A stretch of DNA of 9,184 nucleotides from Paludibacteraceae bacterium (GCA_016292775.1 JAEDFN010000057.1:1-9184); one strand, 5' to 3'. Positions 1 to 6,852 are shown, counted from the stretch's first letter. Numbers and translations are program-made. Notes: generated from the letters alone by a model not told the origin.

Positions 1-2801
1 ACTTTAGCAAGATAAGGAGCTGTGGCTCCGATGCCCCTACGAGCAACCTCTTCAGGGGTTCCTTCAGCCACTATCAAGCCTCCGTCTTTACCCGCTTCCG
101 GTCCCATATCTATCAAATAATCAGCCTGTTTCAGTACATCTAAATTATGCTCTATAACGATAACGGTATTACCCTTTCCTATTAATTTATGGAGCACATT
201 CATTAGCACCTTAATATCTTCGAAATGCAATCCTGTAGTAGGCTCATCCAAAATATATAATGTACGTCCGGTATCACGTTTGGATAATTCCGCAGCCAAT
301 TTGATACGCTGACTTTCACCGCCGGACAACGTTGTGGAACTTTGGCCCAACTTCAAATACCCGAGGCCAACATCTTGCAGCACTTTGAGTTTATGGGCAA
401 AAGAAGGGATATTCTCAAAAAATTCCACCGCTTGATTTATGGTCATATCGAGTACATCAGCGATAGACTTACCTTTAAACCTCACCTCAAGGGTTTCACG
501 ATTATATCTTTTACCGGCACAAGCCTCACAAGGCACATAGACATCGGGTAAGAAATTCATCTCTATACGTTTCAATCCATTACCATTACACACCTCACAC
601 CTGCCACCTTTTGCATTGAAAGAGAATCTACCCGCCTTATAGCCACGTATTTTTGCGTCGGGGAGCGATGCGAAAAGGTTACGAATATGGTTAAAGATAC
701 CGGTATAAGTAACCGGATTAGAGCGTGGAGTACGCCCTATAGGTTGCTGATCGACAGTGATAACCTTATCGATATTCTCCAATCCTACAATCTCATTATA
801 CGGCAATGGTTCCTCCTTGGAATGGTAGAAATGCCTTGTCAATACCGGGCGGAGGGTGGCATTAATAAGCGAAGACTTACCGCTACCCGACACACCGGAG
901 ATACAGACAAGCATTCCAAGCGGAATTTTCAGAGTAATATTTTTCAGGTTATTACCTGTAGCGCCGGACAAAGTAAGCCATTTACCATTTCCCTTTCGAC
1001 GCTCATCAGGCACGGGGATAGAAAGTTTCCCGTTCAGATATTTGGCAGTAGTGGTGTTGGTTTTCAGCATCTGAGCGGGCGTACCCTCAAAAACCACATT
1101 ACCACCAAGTCGCCCTGCGCCGGGACCCATATCCACAATATAATCGGCGGCACGCATCATATCTTCATCATGCTCCACCACTATTATCGAATTACCTACA
1201 TCACGCAACTCTTTTAAAGAATTGATAAGGCGCACATTATCACGTTGGTGCAAACCGATACTCGGCTCATCAAGAATATAAAGTACATTCACCAACTGAC
1301 TGCCTATCTGGGTAGCGAGGCGGATACGTTGACTCTCGCCACCGGAAAGAGAAGCTGAAGAGCGCGACAAAGAGAGGTATCCCAACCCCACATCGAGCAA
1401 AAATTTCAACCTCGTGCGTATCTCTTTGATTATTTCAAAAGCTACTACATTATCCCTTTCACTCAAATGATGAGAAATATTTTCAAGCCAAAGGTACAAA
1501 TCATCGAGCTGCATATCGCTCAATTCAGCAATATTCTTTTCTCCTATTTTAAAGCTTAAAGCCTCGGCATTCAACCTCTTACCATTACAAATAGGGCAAA
1601 CGGCAGGAGTAAAGAAAACGTCACTCCACCGTTGCTCATTCTCCTCACCCTCTTCTTGTTGCAGTAAAAGATAATGTATAATTCCTTCGTAATGAATGGC
1701 ATTATACACCCCATTATGCACGGAGGAGAGCACCGACAAATTGTCAGTAGAGCCGTAAAGAATTTCATCAACACACCCTTCGGGCAATTTTTCGATAGCG
1801 GTATTTATATCTGCATTCCATTTATCGAGAATATTTCTAATCTGATCGAAGAAGATAGATTTTTTCTCTTTACCAATCGGAGCAATACCCCCTTTTGCAA
1901 TCGACAAACTCCTATCCGGAATAATTTTGTCCACATCAATTTTATTGATAACGCCAAGACCTTTACATTTAGGGCAAGCACCTTTCGGGGAATTAAAAGA
2001 GAAATTATGCGGAGCGGGCTCGCTATAAGAGATACCCGTAGAAGGATCCATCAGATGACTGGAGAGAAACCGCACCTCTTGAGAGTCTTTGACAAGAATC
2101 ATAAGCATTCCATCACCCATGTCCATTGCTCGGGCAATACTCTTTGAAAGGCGATTATTATCCTTACCATCTACGATAACTTTGTCTATAACAACCTCTA
2201 TATCATGATTTTTATATCTGTCAACCTTCATTGCCGGGGTCACCTCACAAAGCTCTCCATCCACACGCACATTGATAAAACCCTTTTTCCTAACAGATTC
2301 AAAAAGTTCTTTATAATGCCCCTTACGATTACGAACAAGAGGAGCCAAGATATACAAAGCCTTTCCGAAATAGTCCGACAAAATAAGGCTCAATATCTGG
2401 TCGTTAGTATATTTTATCATAGGCTGACCGGTGATAAAGCTATAAGCCACACCGATTCGTGCATATAAAAGGCGGAGAAAATCGTATATCTCAGTGACCG
2501 TACCAACGGTAGAACGAGGATTTTTATTCGTGGTTTTCTGTTCAATAGCAATAACGGGACTCAATCCGGAAATTTCATCCACATCCGGCCGTTCGATATT
2601 TCCGATAAAATGGCGAGCATAAGCGGAAAAAGTGTCAATATATCTGCGTTGCCCCTCGGCATATATAGTATCGAAAGCAAGAGAAGACTTGCCGCTACCA
2701 CTCAACCCGGTAACAACGGTAAGCTTATTTCTTGGTATAGAAACATCGATATCCTTTAAATTATGCACACGTGCACCAAAAACCTTAACCTCTTCTTGCA
2801 T
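1..2801 (-). CDS. uvrA: Excinuclease ABC subunit A, 3' end cut off by the window edge
   Basis: UvrA is the cytoplasmic damage-sensing ATPase that loads UvrB in nucleotide excision repair. The frame is open from ATG 2801 to the window edge, about 933 codons, so probably only a few residues are missing (family about 940). Seen in order: Walker A GLSGSGKSS (residues 32-40), signature LSGGESQR (485-492) followed by ILDEPSIGLHQRD, a second Walker A GVSGSGKSS near 636-644, a second LSGGESQR (825-832) and ILDEPTTGLHFED. The C-terminal zinc module is intact: Cys735, 738, 758 and 761, spacing C-x2-C-x19-C-x2-C. In the insertion-domain zinc finger only the second pair is present (Cys276 and 279, CPKC). 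The first pair expected about 20 residues earlier is absent, where the sequence reads SSHLMDPSTG. From memory, Bacteroides UvrA also lacks a normal pair there, so I read this as lineage variation, not damage. The start gives a standard N-terminus (MQEEVKVFGARVHNLKDI). It is divergent from tonB. Confidence 0.97.
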   Translation of the reverse strand, partial: MQEEVKVFGARVHNLKDIDVSIPRNKLTVVTGLSGSGKSSLAFDTIYAEGQRRYIDTFSAYARHFIGNIERPDVDEISGLSPVIAIEQKTTNKNPRSTVGTVTEIYDFLRLLYARIGVAYSFITGQPMIKYTNDQILSLILSDYFGKALYILAPLVRNRKGHYKELFESVRKKGFINVRVDGELCEVTPAMKVDRYKNHDIEVVIDKVIVDGKDNNRLSKSIARAMDMGDGMLMILVKDSQEVRFLSSHLMDPSTGISYSEPAPHNFSFNSPKGACPKCKGLGVINKIDVDKIIPDRSLSIAKGGIAPIGKEKKSIFFDQIRNILDKWNADINTAIEKLPEGCVDEILYGSTDNLSVLSSVHNGVYNAIHYEGIIHYLLLQQEEGEENEQRWSDVFFTPAVCPICNGKRLNAEALSFKIGEKNIAELSDMQLDDLYLWLENISHHLSERDNVVAFEIIKEIRTRLKFLLDVGLGYLSLSRSSASLSGGESQRIRLATQIGSQLVNVLYILDEPSIGLHQRDNVRLINSLKELRDVGNSIIVVEHDEDMMRAADYIVDMGPGAGRLGGNVVFEGTPAQMLKTNTTTAKYLNGKLSIPVPDERRKGNGKWLTLSGATGNNLKNITLKIPLGMLVCISGVSGSGKSSLINATLRPVLTRHFYHSKEEPLPYNEIVGLENIDKVITVDQQPIGRTPRSNPVTYTGIFNHIRNLFASLPDAKIRGYKAGRFSFNAKGGRCEVCNGNGLKRIEMNFLPDVYVPCEACAGKRYNRETLEVRFKGKSIADVLDMTINQAVEFFENIPSFAHKLKVLQDVGLGYLKLGQSSTTLSGGESQRIKLAAELSKRDTGRTLYILDEPTTGLHFEDIKVLMNVLHKLIGKGNTVIVIEHNLDVLKQADYLIDMGPEAGKDGGLIVAEGTPEEVARRGIGATAPYLAK

Positions 2802-2824
2802 ATAATATGGTATTTAACAAGGTG

Positions 2825-2832
2825 CAAAGGTA
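2825..2832 (-). promoter_or_regulatory. -7 box of the uvrA promoter
   Basis: The minus strand reads TACCTTTG, an exact match to the Bacteroidota primary sigma -7 consensus TAnnTTTG, 24 bp ahead of the uvrA ATG. No good TTTG -33 element is visible at the expected distance. The leader would be very short, about 15-20 nt. The surrounding 15 bases (2821-2835) are identical to those at the cobalamin riboswitch promoter (6240-6254). Confidence 0.65.
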
Positions 2833-2835
2833 CAA

Positions 2836-3046
2836 AAAATAAAGCAGACTATATATTAAACGGCAGTAATAATAGAATAATATAAATAACATCTAAAAAG
2901 AATAAAGCCGACAAAACAGAGGGTTTTATGAAAAATTAAGTAAAAATACGAATGGTTAAAACTGCGATAAATATCTGAAATCCAATAGATAAAGAATAGC
3001 AAAAATAGAAAAGGAAAAATAATTTGAAAAAAAGCGTTTTTTATAA
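2836..3046. other. AT-rich divergent intergenic region, no gene seen
   Basis: This is the core of the 383-bp gap between the divergent uvrA and tonB genes. It is very A-rich on the plus strand. I see no RNA gene, repeat or credible small gene in it. The open frames on the minus strand here are stretches of Phe, Ile and Tyr codons opposite A-runs and have no coding character. Confidence 0.6.
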
Positions 3047-3075
3047 TTGTGATTGAGAAAAATTGTGTAAATTTG
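3047..3075 (+). promoter_or_regulatory. Promoter of tonB
   Basis: TTG at 3047-3049, an 18-nt spacer and TAAATTTG at 3068-3075 match the Bacteroidota -33/-7 promoter pattern (TTTG or TTG, about 19 nt, TAnnTTTG). Transcription would start near 3082, leaving a leader of about 100 nt before the tonB ATG. The leader contains short competing inverted repeats (TGCCT at 3110 with AGGCA at 3122, and GCCTCT at 3111 with AGAGGGC at 3132). These are too weak to call as a regulator. Confidence 0.7.
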
Positions 3076-3184
3076 CACAACTATTCAAGAGTAGCCTAAT
3101 ATGATGAGTTGCCTCTATCAAAAGGCATCTAAGAGGGCTAAAAAAAGAGACTTTAATAAGTAAACACCAATAGATAATTAATTT

Positions 3185-3874
3185 ATGGAAATAAAGAAAT
3201 CTAAAGGGGCAAACCTTGAGAACCACAGACTTACCTATTTATTGATGGGTTTTGTTTTTGCTCTGTCTGCAATTTACGTTTGTTTTGAGTATACAGACAA
3301 GGAAATAGAAATATACAATAACCAAACCGTTGCAGAAATCATTGAGGAAGATATTCAAATAGACCAAACTATCCAAGAAGAGACTCCTCCACCACCACCT
3401 GAACCTGAAGAGATTCCTGACGTAATCGAAGAGATTAAAGTAGTGGAAGATGACGTTAAAGTAGAAAGTGTTGACTTCAACTCGGAAGACAAGAAAGACG
3501 AAGTGGTAGTATTCCACGAGATGCCAAAAGTTGAAGAAAAAGTAGAAGAAGAGGTAGAAGAGGTATTTATGGTAGTAGAAGAGGCAGCTGAATTCCCTGG
3601 AGGAAATACCGCTCTTATGAAATACTTCGGAGACAACATTCGCTATCCGGTAAGTGCATCCGAGAACGGCGTACAAGGTCGTGTTATCTGTCAATTTACA
3701 GTATGGAAAGATGGTTCTATTTCCGATATTAAAATTCTCAGAAGCGTACACCCTGCTTTAGATAACGAAGCTATCCGCCTTATCAAAGGTATGCCTAAAT
3801 GGAAACCGGGAAAACAATTAGGAAAACCGGTAGCCAGTAGGTTTACTCTCCCTGTATTATTCAGATTACAATAA
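3185..3874 (+). CDS. tonB: TonB-family energy transducer
   Basis: This 229-residue protein has the full TonB layout. A short basic cytoplasmic N-terminus is followed by one membrane anchor at about residues 16-34. A periplasmic linker holds a run of five prolines (68-72) and a long acidic Glu/Val-rich stretch (about 74-135). The C-terminal TonB domain (about 137-229) has the typical Bacteroidota pattern: AEFPGG, NIRYP, ENGVQGRV, FTVWKDGSI, a MPKWKPGKQ segment, and a close ending FTLPVLFRLQ. TonB couples the inner-membrane ExbB/ExbD proton motive force to outer-membrane TonB-dependent receptors such as SusC or BtuB types. The linker is strongly acidic, unlike the Pro/Lys-rich linker of E. coli TonB. 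No exbB, exbD or receptor gene is adjacent. It has its own promoter and terminator, so it is probably monocistronic. Which receptors it serves cannot be told from this sequence. Confidence 0.93.
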   Translation: MEIKKSKGANLENHRLTYLLMGFVFALSAIYVCFEYTDKEIEIYNNQTVAEIIEEDIQIDQTIQEETPPPPPEPEEIPDVIEEIKVVEDDVKVESVDFNSEDKKDEVVVFHEMPKVEEKVEEEVEEVFMVVEEAAEFPGGNTALMKYFGDNIRYPVSASENGVQGRVICQFTVWKDGSISDIKILRSVHPALDNEAIRLIKGMPKWKPGKQLGKPVASRFTLPVLFRLQ

Positions 3875-3894
3875 TACACGATATAAAGTATATC

Positions 3895-3930
3895 AAAATA
3901 GTCATGAAATAAAACTCATGACTATTTTTT
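3895..3930 (+). terminator. Intrinsic terminator after tonB
   Basis: The arms are 3895-3907 and 3916-3928, a 13-bp perfect stem whose core is TAGTCATGA/TCATGACTA, with an 8-nt loop. The 3' side ends in a T-run (3925-3930). It lies 21 bp after the tonB stop, well placed to end tonB transcription before the Nudix regulator gene. Confidence 0.85.
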
Positions 3931-3946
3931 AGACTAAAACGAAACA

Positions 3947-3965
3947 TGTGTGTTTTTGACACACA
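3947..3965. promoter_or_regulatory. Candidate operator palindrome before the Nudix regulator
   Basis: TGTGTGT (3947-3953) and ACACACA (3959-3965) form a perfect 7-bp inverted repeat around a 5-nt spacer, 33 bp before the regulator ATG. The spacer overlaps TGTTTTTG, a one-mismatch version of the TAnnTTTG -7 box. A second, looser repeat, CACAAC (3962-3967) with GTTGTG (3985-3990), follows. Operators of NrtR-type Nudix regulators are palindromes of similar size, so autoregulation is plausible. No second copy was found in the window. Confidence 0.4.
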
Positions 3966-3998
3966 ACAAGTTGAAACACTACTCGTTGTGATTAAAAT

Positions 3999-4709
3999 AT
4001 GAAAACCTTATTAGAAGTATTGAATCAGCAATCTCGACCGGTGATTACTGTAAACTGCGTTATATTTGGTTTTGACGGAAAAGATATTAAAATTCTACTT
4101 ATCAGAAGAGACATTCACGACCACAAAGAGAAATGGGCTCTACCGGGATCTTTAGCATCAATGAACGAATCATTAGAAGATACCGCACGTAGAGCATTAT
4201 TGGAAGAGGTAAATATCGACAAGATATTTTTAAAGCAGTTCGGAGTTTTTAGCGATGTAAACAGAGTACCCAACGAAAGGGTTATTTGCATTACTTTTTA
4301 CGCCCTGCTCCAAAAAAGCAAATACCACATTAACGTAGGAAACGACGCCATAGAAGCAAAATGGTTTAGTTTCCACCATCTACCTCCGATGATTTTAGAC
4401 CATAAAAAGATAGCAGAGGAGGGATTAACAGCTCTAAGAAATAAGCTACATATCGACCCCGTAGCATTGGAATTCGTTGAAAGCGAATTCACTTTAGGGG
4501 ACTTACAAAAAATATACGAAATAATATTTGAAAAGAAATTAGACAGAAGGAACTTCCAACGTAAACTTCTCAGTTCCGGACTGTTTATCTCTAAAACGGA
4601 GAATACTATAAATAATCTCCCTAAAAACTCTACTATCAAATATTCTTTCGACCGTGCAAATTACGATAAAATAAAAATGGAAATTAAAAGAAATCCGATA
4701 GATATATAA
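3999..4709 (+). CDS. NrtR/AraR-type regulator: Nudix domain plus winged helix
   Basis: The 236-residue protein has an N-terminal Nudix fold (about 14-145), beginning RPVITVNCVIFGF and continuing through KWALPG. A C-terminal winged-helix domain (about 155-232) contains FTLGDLQKIYEIIF and LDRRNFQRKLLSSG, the usual signature of NrtR-type regulators. The Nudix box at residues 51-73 is degenerate. Against G-x5-E-x7-R-E-U-x-E-E-x-G-U it has Ser51 for Gly, Ala66 for the first Glu of REUxEE, and Asn72 for Gly, while Glu57, Arg65, Glu69 and Glu70 remain. I infer a non-catalytic ligand-binding domain, as in the regulator branch of the family. Known relatives control NAD biosynthesis (NrtR) or sugar use, including arabinose in Bacteroides (AraR). 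No such target gene is adjacent, so the regulon and effector are unknown. It follows a terminator and a candidate operator, so it likely has its own promoter. Confidence 0.85.
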   Translation: MKTLLEVLNQQSRPVITVNCVIFGFDGKDIKILLIRRDIHDHKEKWALPGSLASMNESLEDTARRALLEEVNIDKIFLKQFGVFSDVNRVPNERVICITFYALLQKSKYHINVGNDAIEAKWFSFHHLPPMILDHKKIAEEGLTALRNKLHIDPVALEFVESEFTLGDLQKIYEIIFEKKLDRRNFQRKLLSSGLFISKTENTINNLPKNSTIKYSFDRANYDKIKMEIKRNPIDI

Positions 4710-4859
4710 CCTATAAATATCGGAAATAAATTTTCCAATGTAGGCCAAGAAACAATATACAAGCAATTTAATATAGGGATTGTTTTCTAAGGTTGATGTC
4801 GATTAGATATAGATGCAAACAATAATAATGATAGACAAATGATCCCTACACAACTAAAG

Positions 4860-4892
4860 GGGCTTGAGTATCACTACTCAAGCCCAACTTTT
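4860..4892. terminator. Hairpin terminator between convergent genes
   Basis: GGGCTTGAGTA (4860-4870) pairs perfectly with TACTCAAGCCC (4875-4885) around a TCAC loop. On the plus strand AACTTTTTT follows, the classic form for rightward transcripts. On the minus strand only CCTTTAG follows, so termination of the leftward gene ending at 4913 rests on the stem alone. It lies 150 bp after the Nudix regulator stop and 27 bp after the end of the leftward secreted-protein gene, so it may serve both. Confidence 0.82.
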
Positions 4893-4912
4893 TTACATAA
4901 ACGAATAACAAA

Positions 4913-5902
4913 TTATTTTACTATAACTTTTTTAACGGTAGTGCCTTTATCGCCATTAACGCGAACCATATACACCCCTTTTGTCATAGATGAAACATCA
5001 ATAGAACCGAAATTATTCATAGTGCCTTTGTAGACCAATACACCATCTAAGCTATACATCTCTACATTGCAAGTACCCTCCATACCGGTAATATACAAGA
5101 AATCGGTAACCGGATTCGGATATAAAGTAACATTAATTGTCTCAACATTTACATTTGTCTCTACAGGACGTGTAGCATTGAAGTCATTATAGCAGAAATA
5201 AGTAGGAGTAAGAAGTCCCCATTGGTTTGTTTTTGTACCGTCAAAAGCAAATTGTATTCTATTTACTTTACCAAGACCGGACAAATCTATCCATTGCCAA
5301 GTATTCACAACCATCAAAGACTCGCCACGGAAATCCGCCAAATAATAATCTATTGTATCCGTAACGGTATAGGTGGTATCAGTACCTTCTACATTCATTT
5401 TCTCACCAATAATCATCACCTTAAAATAATCTCCTTGAGCAAAAGCGGAAGTCATTGCATCTCCATTTACAACAGAAGAGTAAGTCCACACATTATTAGT
5501 AATATACATACCATTAACAACTTCACCTTCCGGGTTATTCACAAGAATAGGGGTATCACTACCACCATAATATACGGCAAATACATCATTGGCATGCATC
5601 GGGCCCGCTATTGCACGGAATTGATGTTCTACATATTCATTCGCATCAAAAGCAGTATCGGTGACATTAGAGAGCATTGTACCACCAAAAAAGAGGTAGT
5701 CCGACCAAAGATAAGTAGAGAAAGTAAAATTGCCTGAAGTCCAATAATTGGTAGTTTGATCTACAAAAGTAGTGTCGGTCAAAGAGGTGTGACTCTCGGC
5801 AGGTAATTGAAAATCGTCAAAAGTTACTACCGAAGATTGAGCATTAACAACAATAAATGAGGCCACTAAAGCCACAAAAAATAGAGAGAAAAATCTTTTC
5901 AT
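4913..5902 (-). CDS. Secreted DUF4465-like protein with T9SS sorting domain, under a B12 riboswitch
   Basis: The start chosen is ATG 5902, giving 329 residues beginning MKRFFSLFFVALVASF, a standard signal peptide with likely cleavage after about residue 21. The frame is open 20 codons further upstream, but that extension would bury the signal peptide. The central region (about 24-250) is rich in aromatic residues and Thr. It has the features I associate with DUF4465: an opening FDDF, GMYITNNVWTY, GDYFKVMIIG, DYYLADFRG, TWQWIDLSGLG, and TPTYFCYNDF. The last 73 residues (257-329: LYPNPVTDFLYI to GVYMVRVNGDKGTTVKKVIVK) are a type A T9SS C-terminal sorting domain. The protein should therefore cross the outer membrane and be surface-anchored or released. 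There is no lipobox cysteine. A cobalamin riboswitch precedes it, so a role in corrinoid capture is inferred. The exact substrate is unknown. Surface B12-binding proteins other than BtuB and BtuG are reported in gut Bacteroidota (BtuH), but I cannot confirm they are the same family. Confidence 0.85.
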   Translation of the reverse strand: MKRFFSLFFVALVASFIVVNAQSSVVTFDDFQLPAESHTSLTDTTFVDQTTNYWTSGNFTFSTYLWSDYLFFGGTMLSNVTDTAFDANEYVEHQFRAIAGPMHANDVFAVYYGGSDTPILVNNPEGEVVNGMYITNNVWTYSSVVNGDAMTSAFAQGDYFKVMIIGEKMNVEGTDTTYTVTDTIDYYLADFRGESLMVVNTWQWIDLSGLGKVNRIQFAFDGTKTNQWGLLTPTYFCYNDFNATRPVETNVNVETINVTLYPNPVTDFLYITGMEGTCNVEMYSLDGVLVYKGTMNNFGSIDVSSMTKGVYMVRVNGDKGTTVKKVIVK

Positions 5903-5940
5903 ATTACATAAAATTTTAGTTATTAATATTCTTATGTCAT

Positions 5941-6014
5941 ACGAAAGGATTATTACATACAAGGCATAAAAAAACCCTTTCGTGTTATTGAATAAAAAGT
6001 ACGGTAATCAATAA
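5941..6014 (-). promoter_or_regulatory. Possible riboswitch expression platform in the leader
   Basis: Between the riboswitch core and the coding start the leader RNA holds several alternative pairings. TTATTGA/TCAATAA (6008-6014 with 5985-5991) forms a 7-bp hairpin. The segment GATTACCGT (6001-6009) inside it can instead pair for 9 bp with ACGGTAATC (6091-6099), just after the B12 box. Further down, ACGAAAGG (5976-5983) can pair with CCTTTCGT (5941-5948), enclosing a T7 run. The first two structures exclude each other, as expected for a switching element. Whether it acts on transcription or translation cannot be decided here. The inverted repeats are seen directly; the function is inferred. 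Confidence 0.4.
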
Positions 6015-6089
6015 CGCAAAAGAGCAAATACAATATGCTTCAAAAAAATGCTATATGACAAGCGACACACTTTAACTCCCGAAAGCGAC

Positions 6090-6237
6090 ACGATTACCGT
6101 AGAGGCAGGTCTTCTGACTTATCTCTCCTTTTTGCGCCTTCCCGGGGAAAACCCAGTGACATTTGTGCAAAAACTCAACGAGAATTACAGCAGCGGGTAC
6201 TGTTGCCGAATTTCACGGCATTCCCTAACTCCTTTAC
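6090..6237 (-). promoter_or_regulatory. Cobalamin (B12) riboswitch
   Basis: Read on the minus strand, the aptamer core is complete. GGGAATGCCGTGAAATTC opens it (from 6225), with a GCCG/CGGC hairpin, followed by ACAGTACCCGCTGCTGTAA containing an ACAG/CTGT hairpin (to 6185). GTCACTGGG follows, then GGGAAGGCGC. The B12 box AAGTCAGAAGACCTGCC lies at 6120-6104. These blocks and their order match the adenosyl/methylcobalamin riboswitch family. The presumed start site, a few bases after the -7 box at 6244-6251, puts the aptamer at the very 5' end of the transcript. It would lower expression of the secreted gene when cobalamin is plentiful, as in known cases. The aptamer edges are approximate. Confidence 0.93.
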
Positions 6238-6243
6238 ATGGTG

Positions 6244-6251
6244 CAAAGGTA
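6244..6251 (-). promoter_or_regulatory. -7 box of the riboswitch transcript
   Basis: The minus strand reads TACCTTTG, an exact TAnnTTTG match directly upstream of the riboswitch. The -33 position has only a T-rich stretch (near 6271-6274), not a clean TTTG. The placement fits a start about 6-8 bases downstream, just before the aptamer. Confidence 0.75.
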
Positions 6252-6510
6252 CAACATATTTTTTTATCGGAAAAGAAAAAAGAAAAAATTTTTTCAAATA
6301 ACGATTTTAAAAAAATAAAAGATTATAAATCAATAGATTATAGTATAAACATCTAATAACAAAAATAATTATGTATAAACATACACGAAAAAGAAACAAA
6401 GAGCAGAGTACGAAACTATAATTATAAGAATATGGTGAAAACTCGCGTATCTTAAATAATAAAACGAAATGAATAATGAAAGGGGGAAAAACTACACTAC
6501 CGAAAACATT
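6252..6510. other. AT-rich spacer, no gene seen
   Basis: This spacer separates the riboswitch promoter from the tRNA terminator. It is dominated by A-runs on the plus strand. Minus-strand open frames here are low-complexity Phe/Leu/Ile translations without a credible start or family match. I see no RNA fold or repeat beyond the flanking elements. Confidence 0.55.
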
Positions 6511-6515
6511 AACAC

Positions 6516-6547
6516 AAAAAAAGAGCAAGTAGTGTTACTTGCTCTTT
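6516..6547 (-). terminator. Intrinsic terminator of tRNA-Pro
   Basis: On the minus strand AAAGAGCAAGTA (6547-6536) pairs perfectly over 12 bp with TACTTGCTCTTT (6531-6520) around a 4-nt ACAC loop, and runs into a T-rich tail (to 6516). It begins 2 nt after the tRNA discriminator base, so 3' processing must cut immediately before the hairpin. Confidence 0.9.
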
Positions 6548-6548
6548 G

Positions 6549-6623
6549 TCGGGATACCAGGATTCGAACCTGGGACCCCCTGCTCCCAAAGCAGGTGCGC
6601 TAACCGGACTGCGCTACATCCCG
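6549..6623 (-). tRNA. tRNA-Pro (anticodon TGG)
   Basis: The 75-nt cloverleaf reads from 6623 down. The acceptor CGGGATG pairs with TATCCCG, with a terminal G-U, and the discriminator is A. The D arm contains AGTCCGGTTAGCGC. The anticodon stem CCTGC/GCAGG holds the loop TTTGGGA, anticodon TGG, so it reads CCN proline codons. The T arm contains GGTTCGAATCC. The 3' CCA is not encoded: the next bases are CAA, so CCA must be added enzymatically. It is a single tRNA with its own promoter and terminator. Confidence 0.98.
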
Positions 6624-6667
6624 AATGATAAATTTATTGTTCTTTTAACTTTCTCCCGAAAGCGTTG

Positions 6668-6698
6668 CAAAGGTACAACAATATTTCTAACCACCAAA
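6668..6698 (-). promoter_or_regulatory. Promoter of tRNA-Pro
   Basis: The minus strand has TTTG (6698-6695), a 19-nt spacer and TACCTTTG (6675-6668). This is essentially the ideal Bacteroidota TTTG-N19-TAnnTTTG promoter and the best match in the window. Transcription would start near 6661, about 38 nt before the mature tRNA. A strong promoter fits a stable RNA gene. Confidence 0.88.
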
Positions 6699-6852
6699 AC
6701 ATTTCAAAGAAAATTTTACATAAAAATTAAAAAAATATTTATTACAAAATAATACCTTATAAATCAAACGATTACTACTTCAAAAATCATTATCAAAACA
6801 CAAAAAGCCTCTTTAAAGAATGGAAATACAAGCTTTATTCCGAAAAAATTAG

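Noticed and set aside
687..1217. Plus-strand open frame of 176 codons, and others opposite uvrA (342-551, 1674-2147, 2205-2468)
   Set aside because: All lie antisense to uvrA, whose frame is continuous and fully conserved.
2836..3080. Possible small membrane protein on the minus strand between uvrA and tonB
   Set aside because: The hydrophobic translation simply reflects A-runs on the other strand. It overlaps the tonB promoter and has no credible start region.
3239..3751. Minus-strand open frames opposite tonB
   Set aside because: They are shadows of the Glu/Val-rich tonB linker, giving low-complexity Phe/Tyr or Ser/Thr translations.
5222..5737. Plus-strand open frame of 171 codons
   Set aside because: It is antisense to the T9SS-sorted protein gene, which has a signal peptide and sorting domain in frame.
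5903..5962. Upstream start for the secreted protein (20 extra codons)
   Set aside because: The extension would place hydrophilic residues ahead of a standard signal peptide that begins at the Met at 5902.
6048..6356. Plus-strand open frame of 102 codons
   Set aside because: It is antisense to the cobalamin riboswitch and its promoter and has no family resemblance.
6546..6752. Plus-strand open frame of 68 codons opening with SGYQDSNLGPP
   Set aside because: It is the antisense of tRNA-Pro, a well-known source of spurious protein predictions.
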